The notes below the pieces were generated by a model that was not told the origin of the DNA, made no database searches, and saw only the letters and a program-made list of their open reading frames with translations. A stretch of DNA of 64,000 nucleotides from Flavobacterium fluviale (GTDB taxonomy: Bacteria; Bacteroidota; Bacteroidia; Flavobacteriales; Flavobacteriaceae), in contig NZ_CP030261.1 in assembly GCF_003312915.1 (NCBI RefSeq), forward strand, positions 930,001 through 994,000, read 5' to 3'. Shown piece after piece: positions 45,401 through 51,200 of the stretch. Position 1 is the stretch's first letter. Each line of letters begins with the position of its first letter. Both the position numbers and the translations under genes were made by a program.

Positions 45401-48125
45401 GACTGGTCGGCGGTGCTATTCTAAAATAAACTGATTGATCGCAACTTGGCTGCGGATTACCATTTCCTATTGCACTACTAGTAACTCTCACCCTGTAATT
45501 AATACCATTTGTACCGTAGCTCAATGAAGCAAAAGTATATTCAAGATCTGAAACAGGTCCCGCGCTTCTTTCTATTTGACCAGTATTTTGGTTATATAGA
45601 TAAATATAATACTCAGCATTGTAATCTCTAACTCCAATTTTAATACTTCCCGTATCTCCAACACAAACTGGTTGAGTTTGCTCATCACGCAAATTCATGC
45701 TCCTATCTCTTACTTGGATATTTTCTATTTTAAACACACAAGGAATTGAGGTTACCCCTTGTTGTCTAATAAAAACCGTATAAGAGTTTGCACTGTGAAT
45801 TGGAAAAGTATTACTCGTCTGCCATTCCCAATCCTGAATAGTTGCATTTGGATCTGTTTTAATAGCATATTGGTAACCACTCGGAACATCAAGTATCTTT
45901 ATACTTCCACTTTGTCCACAAAGACGATCAACATGTTCTTCTCTTGGATTTAGTGGGTTTGTAAATACGTTAAAATAAAATCTGCTAAAACAACCGCCTG
46001 CATAATTAATTGTTAAGCGGTATTGTCCTGCATCTTTAACATTGTAATCTGGTCCAGAAGCTACAGGCTGCCATGCGCACGAAGCATTTTCGTTTGCACA
46101 TCTATCGTTGCTAACCGCAGGACAACTAGCTGTATCTAATCTTTCCCAAACAATATTAGAACTATCTGTTATTCCTGTTTTAATTAATTTTGAAGCATTT
46201 GCCCCACATAAAAATATCTTTGGTAATTGTTTTCCATCATTAGGACAAGTAACTATTTCACTCGCATAATCATTAACAGGATTTACAACCGTGGTCCCAA
46301 ATCTTGTAACAGTAAATGCTTCATAAATAGATCGACATGGTGCAGGAGCAAGATTGTAAACATAATAGGTTCCTGGTTCTTTTGCTGCAAAAGTCTGACC
46401 TTTTCCTATTTCTTTTGTTCTGGCCTCATCGCTATACCATGTGTAAGTTGAATAACCATCGGCAGCAACCAAGTTAACGCTTTCAGTACATAAAGTAGCT
46501 GTTCTATTATATCTACATCCAGCAACTCCTACCAAGAAGTTTGTCGCTTTTGGAACCAAGATACATCCCGTGTTAGTATTAACACTTGGGTCATCAGAAA
46601 TCGTAAATGAAGTATTCTGAGTTCCCTTATATGTGGCATAAGCAGAGTTGTCAATACTATCAGAGCAAGCCTCATCAAGCATTGTACAGTCAGGAATTAC
46701 TTGAACTTTTAATTCAATTTCTGTTTCTGTTAAACGTCCCGCTTTAAGAAGAGCTGGGTTTGTAACTTCAAAAACAATATTACGTGTTGCTGGAGTCCAA
46801 GATTTTACTCGCACGCCTGGAGGTAAAACAAGATCTCCCGGATAATTAAAAATTACGTTTATTGGCAATTGATCACGAATCGTAAACTCTGTTGCATCAT
46901 CGTTACCTGTATTTCTAAAACCAATAATATAGTTTAAATGCTGGCCTAATGTTACATTTTGCCCACCAATATTAGCTCCCTGATCATTTTTTACAATTTT
47001 AGTTAAAACTATTTTGGGCTCAATAATTTCGACATTAAATGCATTGAAGAAAAGACCATATCCATCACCATTGGTCTTTAACTTTAGTGTTGCCTTAGTA
47101 TCATTATTTTTAATAATGACATTATTAACCGTATTACCTAATTTAATAATCCCAGAGTCATACCCCAATGTGTTCGCACTATTTGGAGTTCTATCAGCTA
47201 CATTATTAAAAGCTCCATCAACATTATTAATTGTACTATTAAAGAAATTGTTTACTGGTCTTTGATCTGTAAAAAGATCTGTACCGTTTAAAGAGTAACG
47301 GTCTCCAGTAGTATTATTATCCCCTTCTATAGCAGCAAAAGCCAGCTTTACTTTAACCTCTCCATTTGGTATTGTTTTAAATCCAGAAATTTCATAATTA
47401 ACATCAGGACTATTTGCTTTAATAAAACGGAAACCATCAAACGACGTAATATATTTAGCGCTTAACTTAGGATCTTCATAAACCACAAATAAAGACCATC
47501 CGGCAGCAAATCCACCATCAATTTGACCGGCAGTAGCTATAACATTTGCAAGTGTATAAGTCCCCTCAGGATTTGTTAGACCCTGTATTAATTTTGTTAC
47601 ATTAGAATAATAGGCATAGATGACCTGAGATCCATTTGCAGTATTTGGAGTATTTTCATAATAATCATAGATCTTCTCACCTTCTATTTTTTGGTAAGTA
47701 TTGGTATTTGCAAGTTTAAACTCTACAGATCCCAGCTTTGTACGATCCACAACTTTGTTTGTAACATCTGCTATACTGTAAATACCTGTCCAATAAAGAC
47801 CTGCATAAGCAATCTTATAACATTCTTTACTTGCTGTTGGTATTGCTAATGTTGCAGAACTTGAACTAAATCGTCCTCCACCCGGATCAACATTAATGTA
47901 TCCCATCTGAAAACTATTATTGTCCGATCCATCATTGTAAGCATTATTTGGACGCTCGTTGTTTCTGTTCCTATCTCTATTCAAAATATTATTCCCAATC
48001 AAAAGCATATCTCCTTTTAAGCTCGTATCGTAACGAGGAGTAAAATTCTTTTGAGCGAAAACAATAAAAGTTTGTATAAAAAATAATACAACTAAAACTG
48101 ATTTTAAAGTAGTAGGTTTCTTCAT
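30426..48125 (-). CDS. sprB: Giant SprB-type gliding motility adhesin
   Basis: At 5899 aa this is the largest gene here, comparable with F. johnsoniae SprB (~6500 aa), the mobile surface adhesin propelled in gliding. Order: signal peptide (to ~25); N-terminal region to ~370; a DUF11-like domain (~368-522, 'LTKIVKNDQGAN'); Cys-containing Ig-like domains; from ~900 a long array of SprB-type/PKD-like modules of about 80 residues with the 'GTYxFxVxDxNGC' ending; a jelly-roll-like insert at ~1243-1465; and a type B T9SS domain over the last ~90 residues ('NYFTPDGIGSNNTIGPDC', 'FDVYDRYGRVVGKY'). Roughly 55-60 modules are estimated from spacing. Modules 1715-4840 form a higher-order repeat. Upstream is sprD (100-bp gap), downstream sprF. 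Low lysine content and high Thr/Asn/Gly fit an extended surface fibre. Confidence 0.95.
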   Translation of the reverse strand: MKKPTTLKSVLVVLFFIQTFIVFAQKNFTPRYDTSLKGDMLLIGNNILNRDRNRNNERPNNAYNDGSDNNSFQMGYINVDPGGGRFSSSSATLAIPTASKECYKIAYAGLYWTGIYSIADVTNKVVDRTKLGSVEFKLANTNTYQKIEGEKIYDYYENTPNTANGSQVIYAYYSNVTKLIQGLTNPEGTYTLANVIATAGQIDGGFAAGWSLFVVYEDPKLSAKYITSFDGFRFIKANSPDVNYEISGFKTIPNGEVKVKLAFAAIEGDNNTTGDRYSLNGTDLFTDQRPVNNFFNSTINNVDGAFNNVADRTPNSANTLGYDSGIIKLGNTVNNVIIKNNDTKATLKLKTNGDGYGLFFNAFNVEIIEPKIVLTKIVKNDQGANIGGQNVTLGQHLNYIIGFRNTGNDDATEFTIRDQLPINVIFNYPGDLVLPPGVRVKSWTPATRNIVFEVTNPALLKAGRLTETEIELKVQVIPDCTMLDEACSDSIDNSAYATYKGTQNTSFTISDDPSVNTNTGCILVPKATNFLVGVAGCRYNRTATLCTESVNLVAADGYSTYTWYSDEARTKEIGKGQTFAAKEPGTYYVYNLAPAPCRSIYEAFTVTRFGTTVVNPVNDYASEIVTCPNDGKQLPKIFLCGANASKLIKTGITDSSNIVWERLDTASCPAVSNDRCANENASCAWQPVASGPDYNVKDAGQYRLTINYAGGCFSRFYFNVFTNPLNPREEHVDRLCGQSGSIKILDVPSGYQYAIKTDPNATIQDWEWQTSNTFPIHSANSYTVFIRQQGVTSIPCVFKIENIQVRDRSMNLRDEQTQPVCVGDTGSIKIGVRDYNAEYYIYLYNQNTGQIERSAGPVSDLEYTFASLSYGTNGINYRVRVTSSAIGNGNPQPSCDQSVYFRIAPPTSQLRVTATLREPLTACSPGQLFLSASNGKAPYHYFVNGATSYINENPLTITEGRLYEIVVIDDAGCKAETSINIPIVSKPTYTVNATSSLCYDGTSSIKIENIVPNGNTMAYSINDGVSYQTNPVFSNLEPGTYKVKVRYSITYTTSNGSRDTKHCYSDTENVEITGPTSALTASAGVAALAGCTDPDGDGIKDGGKIRFNNVEGGKQPYQFSFDNGDHFGTVREIAASPGEYQLIVKDDNGCTFRIPYVVKLDPIPANPIINTVDTVYGCDGLATSTVKVTTPAESGETTYTYEYYLNGVPNVPITNNVFTGVKSGEHEIIVKYKATQVPTYSNLLIEDFGKGSYTTTPGINPGYCFEDETSTHLAPDYKCNRDEWINDGEYAVASSIRTRFDNSWIIAKDHTVPQDPLGRFLCVNVGGTAGIGGILYSKPITDVIPDQPVIISLWAENLIVKTSTSHDDPKLTIQLVNNLNGVGGTETIVATTDTNNPWVVPKTEKWEYKELSLDPKAYNNLSFVIRSYSNEFNGNDVLIDDIWVRQIPESCGGETKIKVIVESGKGFDVSDPEINNVSCNGGGTGSIIYQVKNFASGYQYKVNNGNWTPSTAATLTFDNLAVGNYKIIIRSDATGACSESFDIDITAPVAVTAIAAVTLQPTCLAGAIIRATGGGGNPGYTYELRQGTTVIIPYQSNREFTKLPNGDNIPVGTYRVYVKDSGNCESAASDPVEIIAPVPPKAELASTSDLCYDTTDRATLVVTATDGVSPYSYTLDNGNAQDSNRFTNVGYGTHTILVTDSNGCTVEIKDIIIAEQLTAIAEVTKPLDCTNSPNAQITIRASKGTPSYTYEVSTNGGTSFASIGSNIYPADKAGSYIFRVTDSKGCSVVTSAVTVSAKLEPTATAKGTDPKCHDGTNGSFTVTAEGGNGAQYTYSFNGSTTFVTSATLSNLGGGNYTYQVKDGKGCLSPVYNISLANPTEVVASAKVTPNTTCSTTTVITVSAVGGTGTYTYSFGAGNTSYNGTRTLTVTNTSSAQTITFNVRDSNGCIDTDTIVVPAYNPPTGLNFTTPAGITCNNTTTSLTVTAVGGVAPFTYAVTSGPNSPTQAASGVFTGLVPGTYTFRVTDANGCTTSDSKTIDAAPSITVSGDFTNELCYNAKNGTATFNITGASTPGAYTHTFSSTSGTLTKNNNTITVTGLGAGTYTLVVKDNATGCTSNTASVTINAATEINYTVNASKISCNNAISTLAITGIIGGAPGYTYAYGIGGSTAPSTAYGTVLTVDTAVLSTTVDVYVKDINGCVVKKTVSVLTEDAPEMNPIAAQCYTGTPISVTITGTFATPATFSKDGTNFVSGATFSLTPGTYKLTVKDKFGCTDFIDYIVPEQLRITPKIEENTTCVTSTTISLTSSGGTGTHTYAVAFNNGPYNTVTSPYTATDAGTYKFRVRDTANPICYAYTADIPVTLKATTLTFNTSKTDVKCNGASTGTLSITPTSGKAPYTYSVTKAGVAVTTTVSATTTTASAAALAAGVYDIVVTDGIGCQGNVQVTINENPVVTANVTAGKLTCNPTNNNPTATSISVAPGGGSGTGYTYSFNNGSTYVLGNSIPVSNTGASQSFTIIVKDSNGCLSVPQTVVIDPLNSPTALNFGTPSTVTCTAVNSSVQLSADNGVLPLTYSIVSGPTVNSTGASSGLFTGLLPGDYRFKVTDANGCYFVNDLKIEKAIQIAIDGQTFSNVLCNGGNTGIAKYNVTKFSATQNYTINVTSTPASLPFTQTISGDVITLSDLEKGTYIVTIRDLTTGCTASDDVIIGEPTAPLSAVEKIVNATCKVATAEVTITASNGTPSYKYSFVQRGQQIGTLSPSPVANLNPLTNTDWDVYVVDANKCQVKLEITIGTAPAPTVTAATAGCLGVGTYVITATPGTGLVAPLSYSLNGGSFQTDPTFEVTTAGKYIITIKDGNQCTADSNEVTVYDVLTLSAKLDKNITCHTGNEAAVITLTAGGGRTAYNYTSNPTTGTFTNNVFTTNTPGSYTFTVTDANNCTVSTTQAINIVQKVDPEITSVTQTQSIGCNGESTGAISVVYDASKGVGPFEINVKQYSDAAHTMLVRDFLTQTSGLPAGYYVVTVKDSKECFDTENIRITEPDPITISFTPESLKCVGGGITQGRIIINGVTGGTPNYTYYVTGINNYSRSLPGEDGISAVFNVVDFGLYQIRVEDQNGCFATINDILIAAPVDELDIEVSTSATCSGGGSATVKILSAFAGTGPFHFNIYNGSSQTWNPADPAGNIANGWIDEIPADSKSTEFTGLVPGKTYTFIIYDEDTECYYFQTSDGPIPSSSTLEIDNFIPQNISCFGANDGNVSFDVRNLYAYPVDITYTIVNAYTNINTTNTGSRTIPVGGTVTIDPAAITPLPVGTYYVLITETSGANAGCGKSSYNFNIKESPKVLLIDASVSNNANCAVNSGVITVTGKDGTAFVPATGPAYYKYMLLPDTDAAPNKTDLRWDTPNTFFRNAGNYKAYVLDAYGCIKDFPITLDKDADPLIDHPAPICFDGKPFTITITGTVDPAIIGGPTYSLGGSSFGPDASFEISTAGTYKLIIKDGNNCTDEFDFIVYPQLKLDAKVTKPLDCSPSPNAVITLTAEGGNILPTPNYIYEYSTSGVTGPWTTMTTNELETGATNVTYTFRVTDSNNTTTCQVTKDVKLDPIPLPTITPASTDVSCYNGSDGTISISVTGGIGAFEYQLLKGATVIVPFSGSSQFTGLPEGNDYQVIVRDSKLCEYNSAAITIGQPDELAATSSVIDFACDPITNEKDMAVVVVDVDVTTGTGPYKYMFPGDTDYVDDNKYVVDNLLAQTINYSVKDANDCIFNGSQAVNAYQPLSASVNVTAYPVCPTNVENVEIIVSGGYGPMKKYEIVEPAALAHDNGTVNTFTGLVPNTYLFRVTDDHNCSVQVYHTVEDVVPIDVAAEKLTEISCNSLNGTSNNASAKFTVTGFSTTQNYDVTITTTPGALPYTRTDVGDVITLTGLVAGSYTVSVEDRTTHCTDDATLTFVEPTAITFAATSTKVFCSKDLSEITVSSEAGGAGGYKYAVVLAGATRPTTFGDDPVLTVDTDLDITKLSWDVYVQDQNGCISEPVRVDITRDVEPVLNTPAQLCFVGADLTVNLDALSTVYTGSSKSFTIDGLPTTANATFTSPGTYKIILTDENGCTDEVDYIIQEQLIAGATVRQDLYCSPANALIDVTIAGGVGSYTYQMYHDGVPEGSVRPATGDFTETVTATGDYYFVITDSNVPTCSVTTDPVTIIAPTPPTGTEAHIDVTCETLSDGSLTITPAGGVGPYTFVLSGASNTTGDTTGIYTGLAAGSYFVVITDSKGCTSAQVDVTIVEPAELTASHNITPNAGCYTTTEIVVTPQGGTSPYYYNYNNRGYVQGLDRISVANDGSIANVTYTVKDANGCETPVVTVPIVPLNKPTDLTFTPTAITCFTGNNSDVTVTAANGVGQLTFEIIEFNGAAPAVAYTPQVVADNTIAAVFNDLPFGDYLFRVTDSNKCSYNELLTIKDVIRINADGQPVADMSCNNTNDGKVTFTVSGFAGAYTYTITKDGAPFRGSTVTSDVSIELTNLAFGIYEITVVDNITDCDFKASAEVKQPTIVEVDLVENLDANCNRGAIVEVLGKGGNPGYTYSFVDASLAGSGAFDPETRRELDPAIAAWHIYARDINGCISDPLLVNITTSPLPAGFTAAVTSNCADINGNYEIVVTPGTGMAPFEYSIGGGFQSSPSFTVNVAKAYDIVVKDRFGCTTTFPALITILQPVVLEVVKNTPPTCADGDGQVTASATGGTGNFSYTLDGVTTLTATPAVFNNVASGPHTIVVTDLGTANNCTDDFAFELEKATEVTGFKAIATPVTCNGGSDGTIIASMDPASPGVNDNPKYRYSINGGPLQDSPVFTGLAQGTYTVAVVSGRNCPASATVVVTEPALIIVPDPVVAQYGCAAGNNSNSATITVTGVKGGTENSYPNYEFVRDGVVVYKGPRNVYTERDLLGGNYVVNVYDENNCVGSAVVSVPVNAYTNLDNVTIRVTDEITCNNPEDILVEVATTPAVNPVLDFVITDAAGNAVAGNPANQTGIFTDLPIGNYIVTVTNPATGCSIRTPHYVNNPNSFQIKAVTINREICYGTANGSVELTFIDNQPTPSNEAGIFDYTITSPNGFSLATTRSADAGPVLISNLAAGVYNVTATLVGKPYCTVTTMFTISQPVNELVVTTTKEDITCVTDNNDGVIYATATGGWNTYEYQLMKGSAIVVDYSQQFTFTGLTEGVYTVNVRDSKGCIASSTQTLVIPDPITATATVNLTMLACYGDKSGIITVNPPTGGQGSNYLYTLNYLSENPVVSSGPVVSPVFSGLAAGRYSVTVTDGFSCQGITNEIEIEEPTLVTGILVQSRAQTCQTLTELTLTAEGGTGPYTYSADGINYSVPFASSVSFEVPVGSYKYFVRDANGCNSFVSNSVEIDALEPLRLEVDKESAVVKCTGEATGAIIVQAYGGLGNYTYTLTGTEVRPAQDNGIFENLAIGTYRVVVESVDCSITSEEVIINEPSTALQAEFLPTNVSCFGENNGRLEIVASGGTGIIKYAISPNMSQFDTKTIFERLAPGDYQAIAQDENGCFVLYDFTISEPNPVIVTEVPNSMIPEVCDGDKDGAFSIEVKGGTAPYSVSLDNEKGPFTAGDATQTIFDFTNLTGGAHTVYVKDDKGCVAEFVQTLPNAVLLNPKAEVTYDCVNNSQANMVIVTVDASNNPTDVDYSLDNNGNYQTSNIFTDVPAGDHFIVARHTNGCEVPTAIFTVDAVAPLTLIDVTKQTTEINTITVKASGGFAPYEYSFNGEPFTSSNTYRIYKTGIYKVIVRDKNGCEATIDVEGTFYDFCMPNYFTPDGIGSNNTIGPDCGALAYKDLTFDVYDRYGRVVGKYRVGGKWDGRYHGNELPTGDYWYVLKLNDPKDPREFVGHFTLYR
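30430..30700 (-). other. Type B T9SS C-terminal sorting domain region of SprB
   Basis: The last ~90 codons encode 'CMPNYFTPDGIGSNNT', 'DLTFDVYDRYGRVVGKYRVG' and 'LPTGDYWYVLKL', the conserved pattern of the gliding motility-associated type B signal. It directs export through T9SS with a PorP/SprF partner. Confidence 0.88.
33600..43200 (-). repeat. Higher-order repeat array in sprB, period about 1.8 kb
   Basis: A block of about seven to eight ~80-residue modules recurs in order. Using the cysteine of the module motif 'x-x-x-C-(S/T/V/A)' in equivalent modules as anchor, copies lie at about 42940, 41233, 39469, 37543, 35737 and 33961, i.e. spacings of 1707, 1764, 1926, 1806 and 1776 bp. Other anchors ('PTxLxFxTPxxITC', 'CYTGTPISVTITG'-like, 'DVYVxDxNGC') repeat with the same period. 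Copies have diverged, so this is an old segmental duplication. Confidence 0.8.
43735..44400 (-). other. Non-repeat jelly-roll-like insert in the SprB module array
   Basis: At residues ~1243-1465 the repeat pattern stops and a different fold-like region appears: 'EDFGKGSYTTTPGINPGYCF', 'DHTVPQDPLGRFLCVNVGG', 'PVIISLWAENLIVKTSTSHDD', 'NLSFVIRSYSNEFNGNDVLI' and 'DDIWVRQIPESCGG'. This is the layout of a beta-jelly-roll carbohydrate-binding or MAM-like domain; ligand binding is inference. Confidence 0.65.
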
Positions 48126-48139
48126 ATTTTTATGGTTTC

Positions 48140-48180
48140 AGTTTAACTAATTGCCTTTCGAAGGGGCATTCAAAAAAACA
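48140..48180 (-). other. Possible intercistronic hairpin between sprD and sprB
   Basis: In the 100-bp gap, GCCTTT..AAGG-GGC around a central TTCGAA can form a short imperfect hairpin. It could modulate the sprD/sprB ratio but there is no T tract; this is weak. Confidence 0.3.
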
Positions 48181-48225
48181 ATCTGCAATCTTAATTTATC
48201 TCTATTCTTAGATTATTATTATTTG

Positions 48226-51200
48226 TTAATTCTCGACTTTTACAATAGCCATTTTTCCGTTGTATGGTTTACTACCCTTTGCTTCTAATGCTTTAGTTGC
48301 ATCTTGTAAACCTTCAAACTTCTCGTAATAGATATAGTATTTACTTGTTGCTACATTGTAGAAGAAATTCACATCTGTACGACCGGCAGCAACTGCTTTA
48401 GTCAAGAACTCATCACGCTTCTGTACACTGTTATGAACTGCTATAATCAAATAATAACCGCTGTCAGAATTCTTAATATTCTTAATAATCTGCATATTTG
48501 ACTGCTCTTCTCCAAAATCAAAATCGTTTGCTGTCAATGGTGTATTACTTACTTTTGTTGTCTCTTTAATACGTTTTAGAGCGGCAACGTCCTGCGCATA
48601 TCTTCCTTGATCATTCTCATAAGCGGCACGTTTAATTCTACGTTTACGCTCAATTTCTGTTTCTGTTTTAATACGCTCCAAGTCCGCTAGTAAAGCAGCT
48701 CCTTCTCTTTCCATTTTTAATTGAGCCGCTTTTAATTCGTTTATCTTATCCAGATACTCTTTATTCAATGGATCATTTTTAGGGAACTTTTTAAGTCTAT
48801 CATTATACAAGGCCGATAATCTGTCGATCTCATTTTTCATGCTTTTATTGGCATCAGCAATCTGAAGTTTTAAAGCTTCGATTTGACTATTTTCTGCCGC
48901 TACACTTTTAAATGGCTTTGGCTCTCTATAGATTCCTTTTTCACTTAAGTCATTTTCTTCTTTTAAATCGTTCAAGTCTTTTTGCTTGTTTGCAACAGTT
49001 GCTTTAAACTGATCTAACAAATCGTTTTGAATTTTACTAGAACTTTCAACCGATTGAGTCAAGCTTTCAATTGCTTTTCCAGTATCATCTTTAGCCGTAG
49101 CAAGTGCAGCAGCATCGGCTTTTGCCTTAGCTTCTGCAGCTAATTGTGCTTGACGCTCTTCTTCTTCTCTAAGTCTTCTAGTTTCCTCTTCAGCTTTTAA
49201 TTTCTCTGTTGCTTCAGCATCGGCTTTCGCTTTTGCATCTGCAAGAAGTTTAGCTTGTAAAGCTTCCATATCAGCTTTTGCTTTCGCGTCTGCAGCAAGT
49301 TTAGCTTGAAGTGCTTCAGCATCTGCTTTTGCTTTTGCGTCTGCAGCCAATTTAGCCTGACGTGCTTCTTCTTCTAATCTTGTTTTTTCTTCAGCTGCTT
49401 GCTTAGCCTTTAATGCATCGGCATCAGCCTTAGCTTTTGCATCTGCAGCTAATCTTGCTTTTTCTGCTTCGGCGTCAGCTTTCGCTTTTGTATCTGCTGC
49501 TAGTTTAGCTAAACGAGCATCTTCTGCTTCTTGTAATTTTTTAGCTTCTGCTTCTGCTTTCGCTTTTGCCGTAGCTTCGGCATCTGCCTTAACTTTTGCA
49601 TCTGCTAATAATTGAGCTTGTAAAGCTGCCATATCTGCTTTTGCTTTTGCATCTGCAGCCAATCTTGCTTGTTCCGCTTCAGCGTCTGCTTTTGCTTTTG
49701 CATCTGCCGCTAATTTAGCCTGGCGGGCTTCCTCTTCAACTTTTGCTTTCGCTTCTGCAGCCTGCTGTGCTTTCAATGCCTCAGCATCCGCTTTTGCTTT
49801 TGCATCGGCTGCAAGTTTAGCTTGAAGCGCCTCTGCATCGGCTTTCGCTTTTGCATCTGCAGCCAGTTTAGCTTGACGAGCTTCTTCTTCTATTCTTGTT
49901 TTTTCCTCAGCTGCTTGTTTAGCTTTTAGTGCTTCCGCATCTGCTTTTGCTTTTGCATCTGCAGCCAATTTAGCTTGAAGTGCTTCTGCATCGGCTTTTG
50001 CTTTTGCGTCTGCTGCAAGTTTAGCTTGACGAGCTTCTTCAGCTTCTTGTAATTTTTTAGCCTCTGCTTCCGCTTTCGCTTTTGCTGTAGCCTCAGCATC
50101 TGCTTTAACTCTAGCGTCTGCAATAAGTTTAGCTTGTAAAGCTTCCATATCAGCTTTTGCTTTTGCATCTGCGGCCAATCTTGCTTGTTCAGCCTCAGCA
50201 TCAGCTTTGGCTTTTGCTTCAGCAGCTAGTCTTGCTTGCTGCGCCTCTGCATCGGCTTTCGCTTTATTTTCAGCTTCTAATTTCGCTTTTGCCGCTGCTT
50301 CTGCATCAGCTTTCGCTTTTGCATCTGCAACAAGTTTTGCCTGAAGTGCTTCTGCATCTGCTTTAGCTTTCGCTTCGGCTGCTAACTGCGCTTGGCGAGC
50401 TTCTTCGGCTTGTTTTATTTTTAGTGCTTCTGCATCTGCTTTGGCTTTTGCTTCAGCAGCAATAAGAGCTTGTCTTGCTTCTGCATCTGCTTTTGCTTTT
50501 GCTTCAGCAGCTAATTTTTCTTTAAGTGCAGCTTCTTCAGCAGCTTTCGCTTTTGCATCTGCTGCTAGTTTAGCTTTATTTGCGGCGTCTATAGACGTTT
50601 TTGTTTTTGCTTCTGCAGCCGCTTTTGCTTTAGCTTCGGCTGCTAATCTAGCTTGTAATGCATCTGAATCCGCTTTTGCTTTTGCATCTGCAGCTAAGAT
50701 TGACTGCATATCTGCAGCTTCTGCTTTTGCTTTTGCATCGGCTTTACGTTTTGCTTCAGCAGCATCTGCTTTGGCTTGATTATCTGCTATTAATTTTAAT
50801 CTTGCAGCTTCTGCATCTGCCTTAGCTTTTTCTGCAGCGGCTAGTCTTGCTTGTCTTGCGGCTTCTGCATCTGCTCTTACTTTTTCAGCAGCCGCTAATC
50901 TTGCTTTAGCAGCAGCTTCTGCATCTGCTTTTGCTTTATCAGCAGCTAATTGCGCTGCCGTTTTTTGTGGAGCAGCAACTGGTTTTGCTTCCGCAGCTTT
51001 TGCTTTTGCAGCAGCTTCGGCATCGGCTTTTGCTTTTGCATCTGCAGCTAATTTTAATTTCATTGCCTCGGCATCGGCTTTAGCTTTATCAGCAGCTAGT
51101 TCAGCAGCCGTTTTTTGTGCTGTTGCAGTTGCAGCTTTAGCTTTTGCAGCGGCTTCAGCATCTGCTTTTGCTTTTGCATCTGCAGCTAATTTTAATTTCA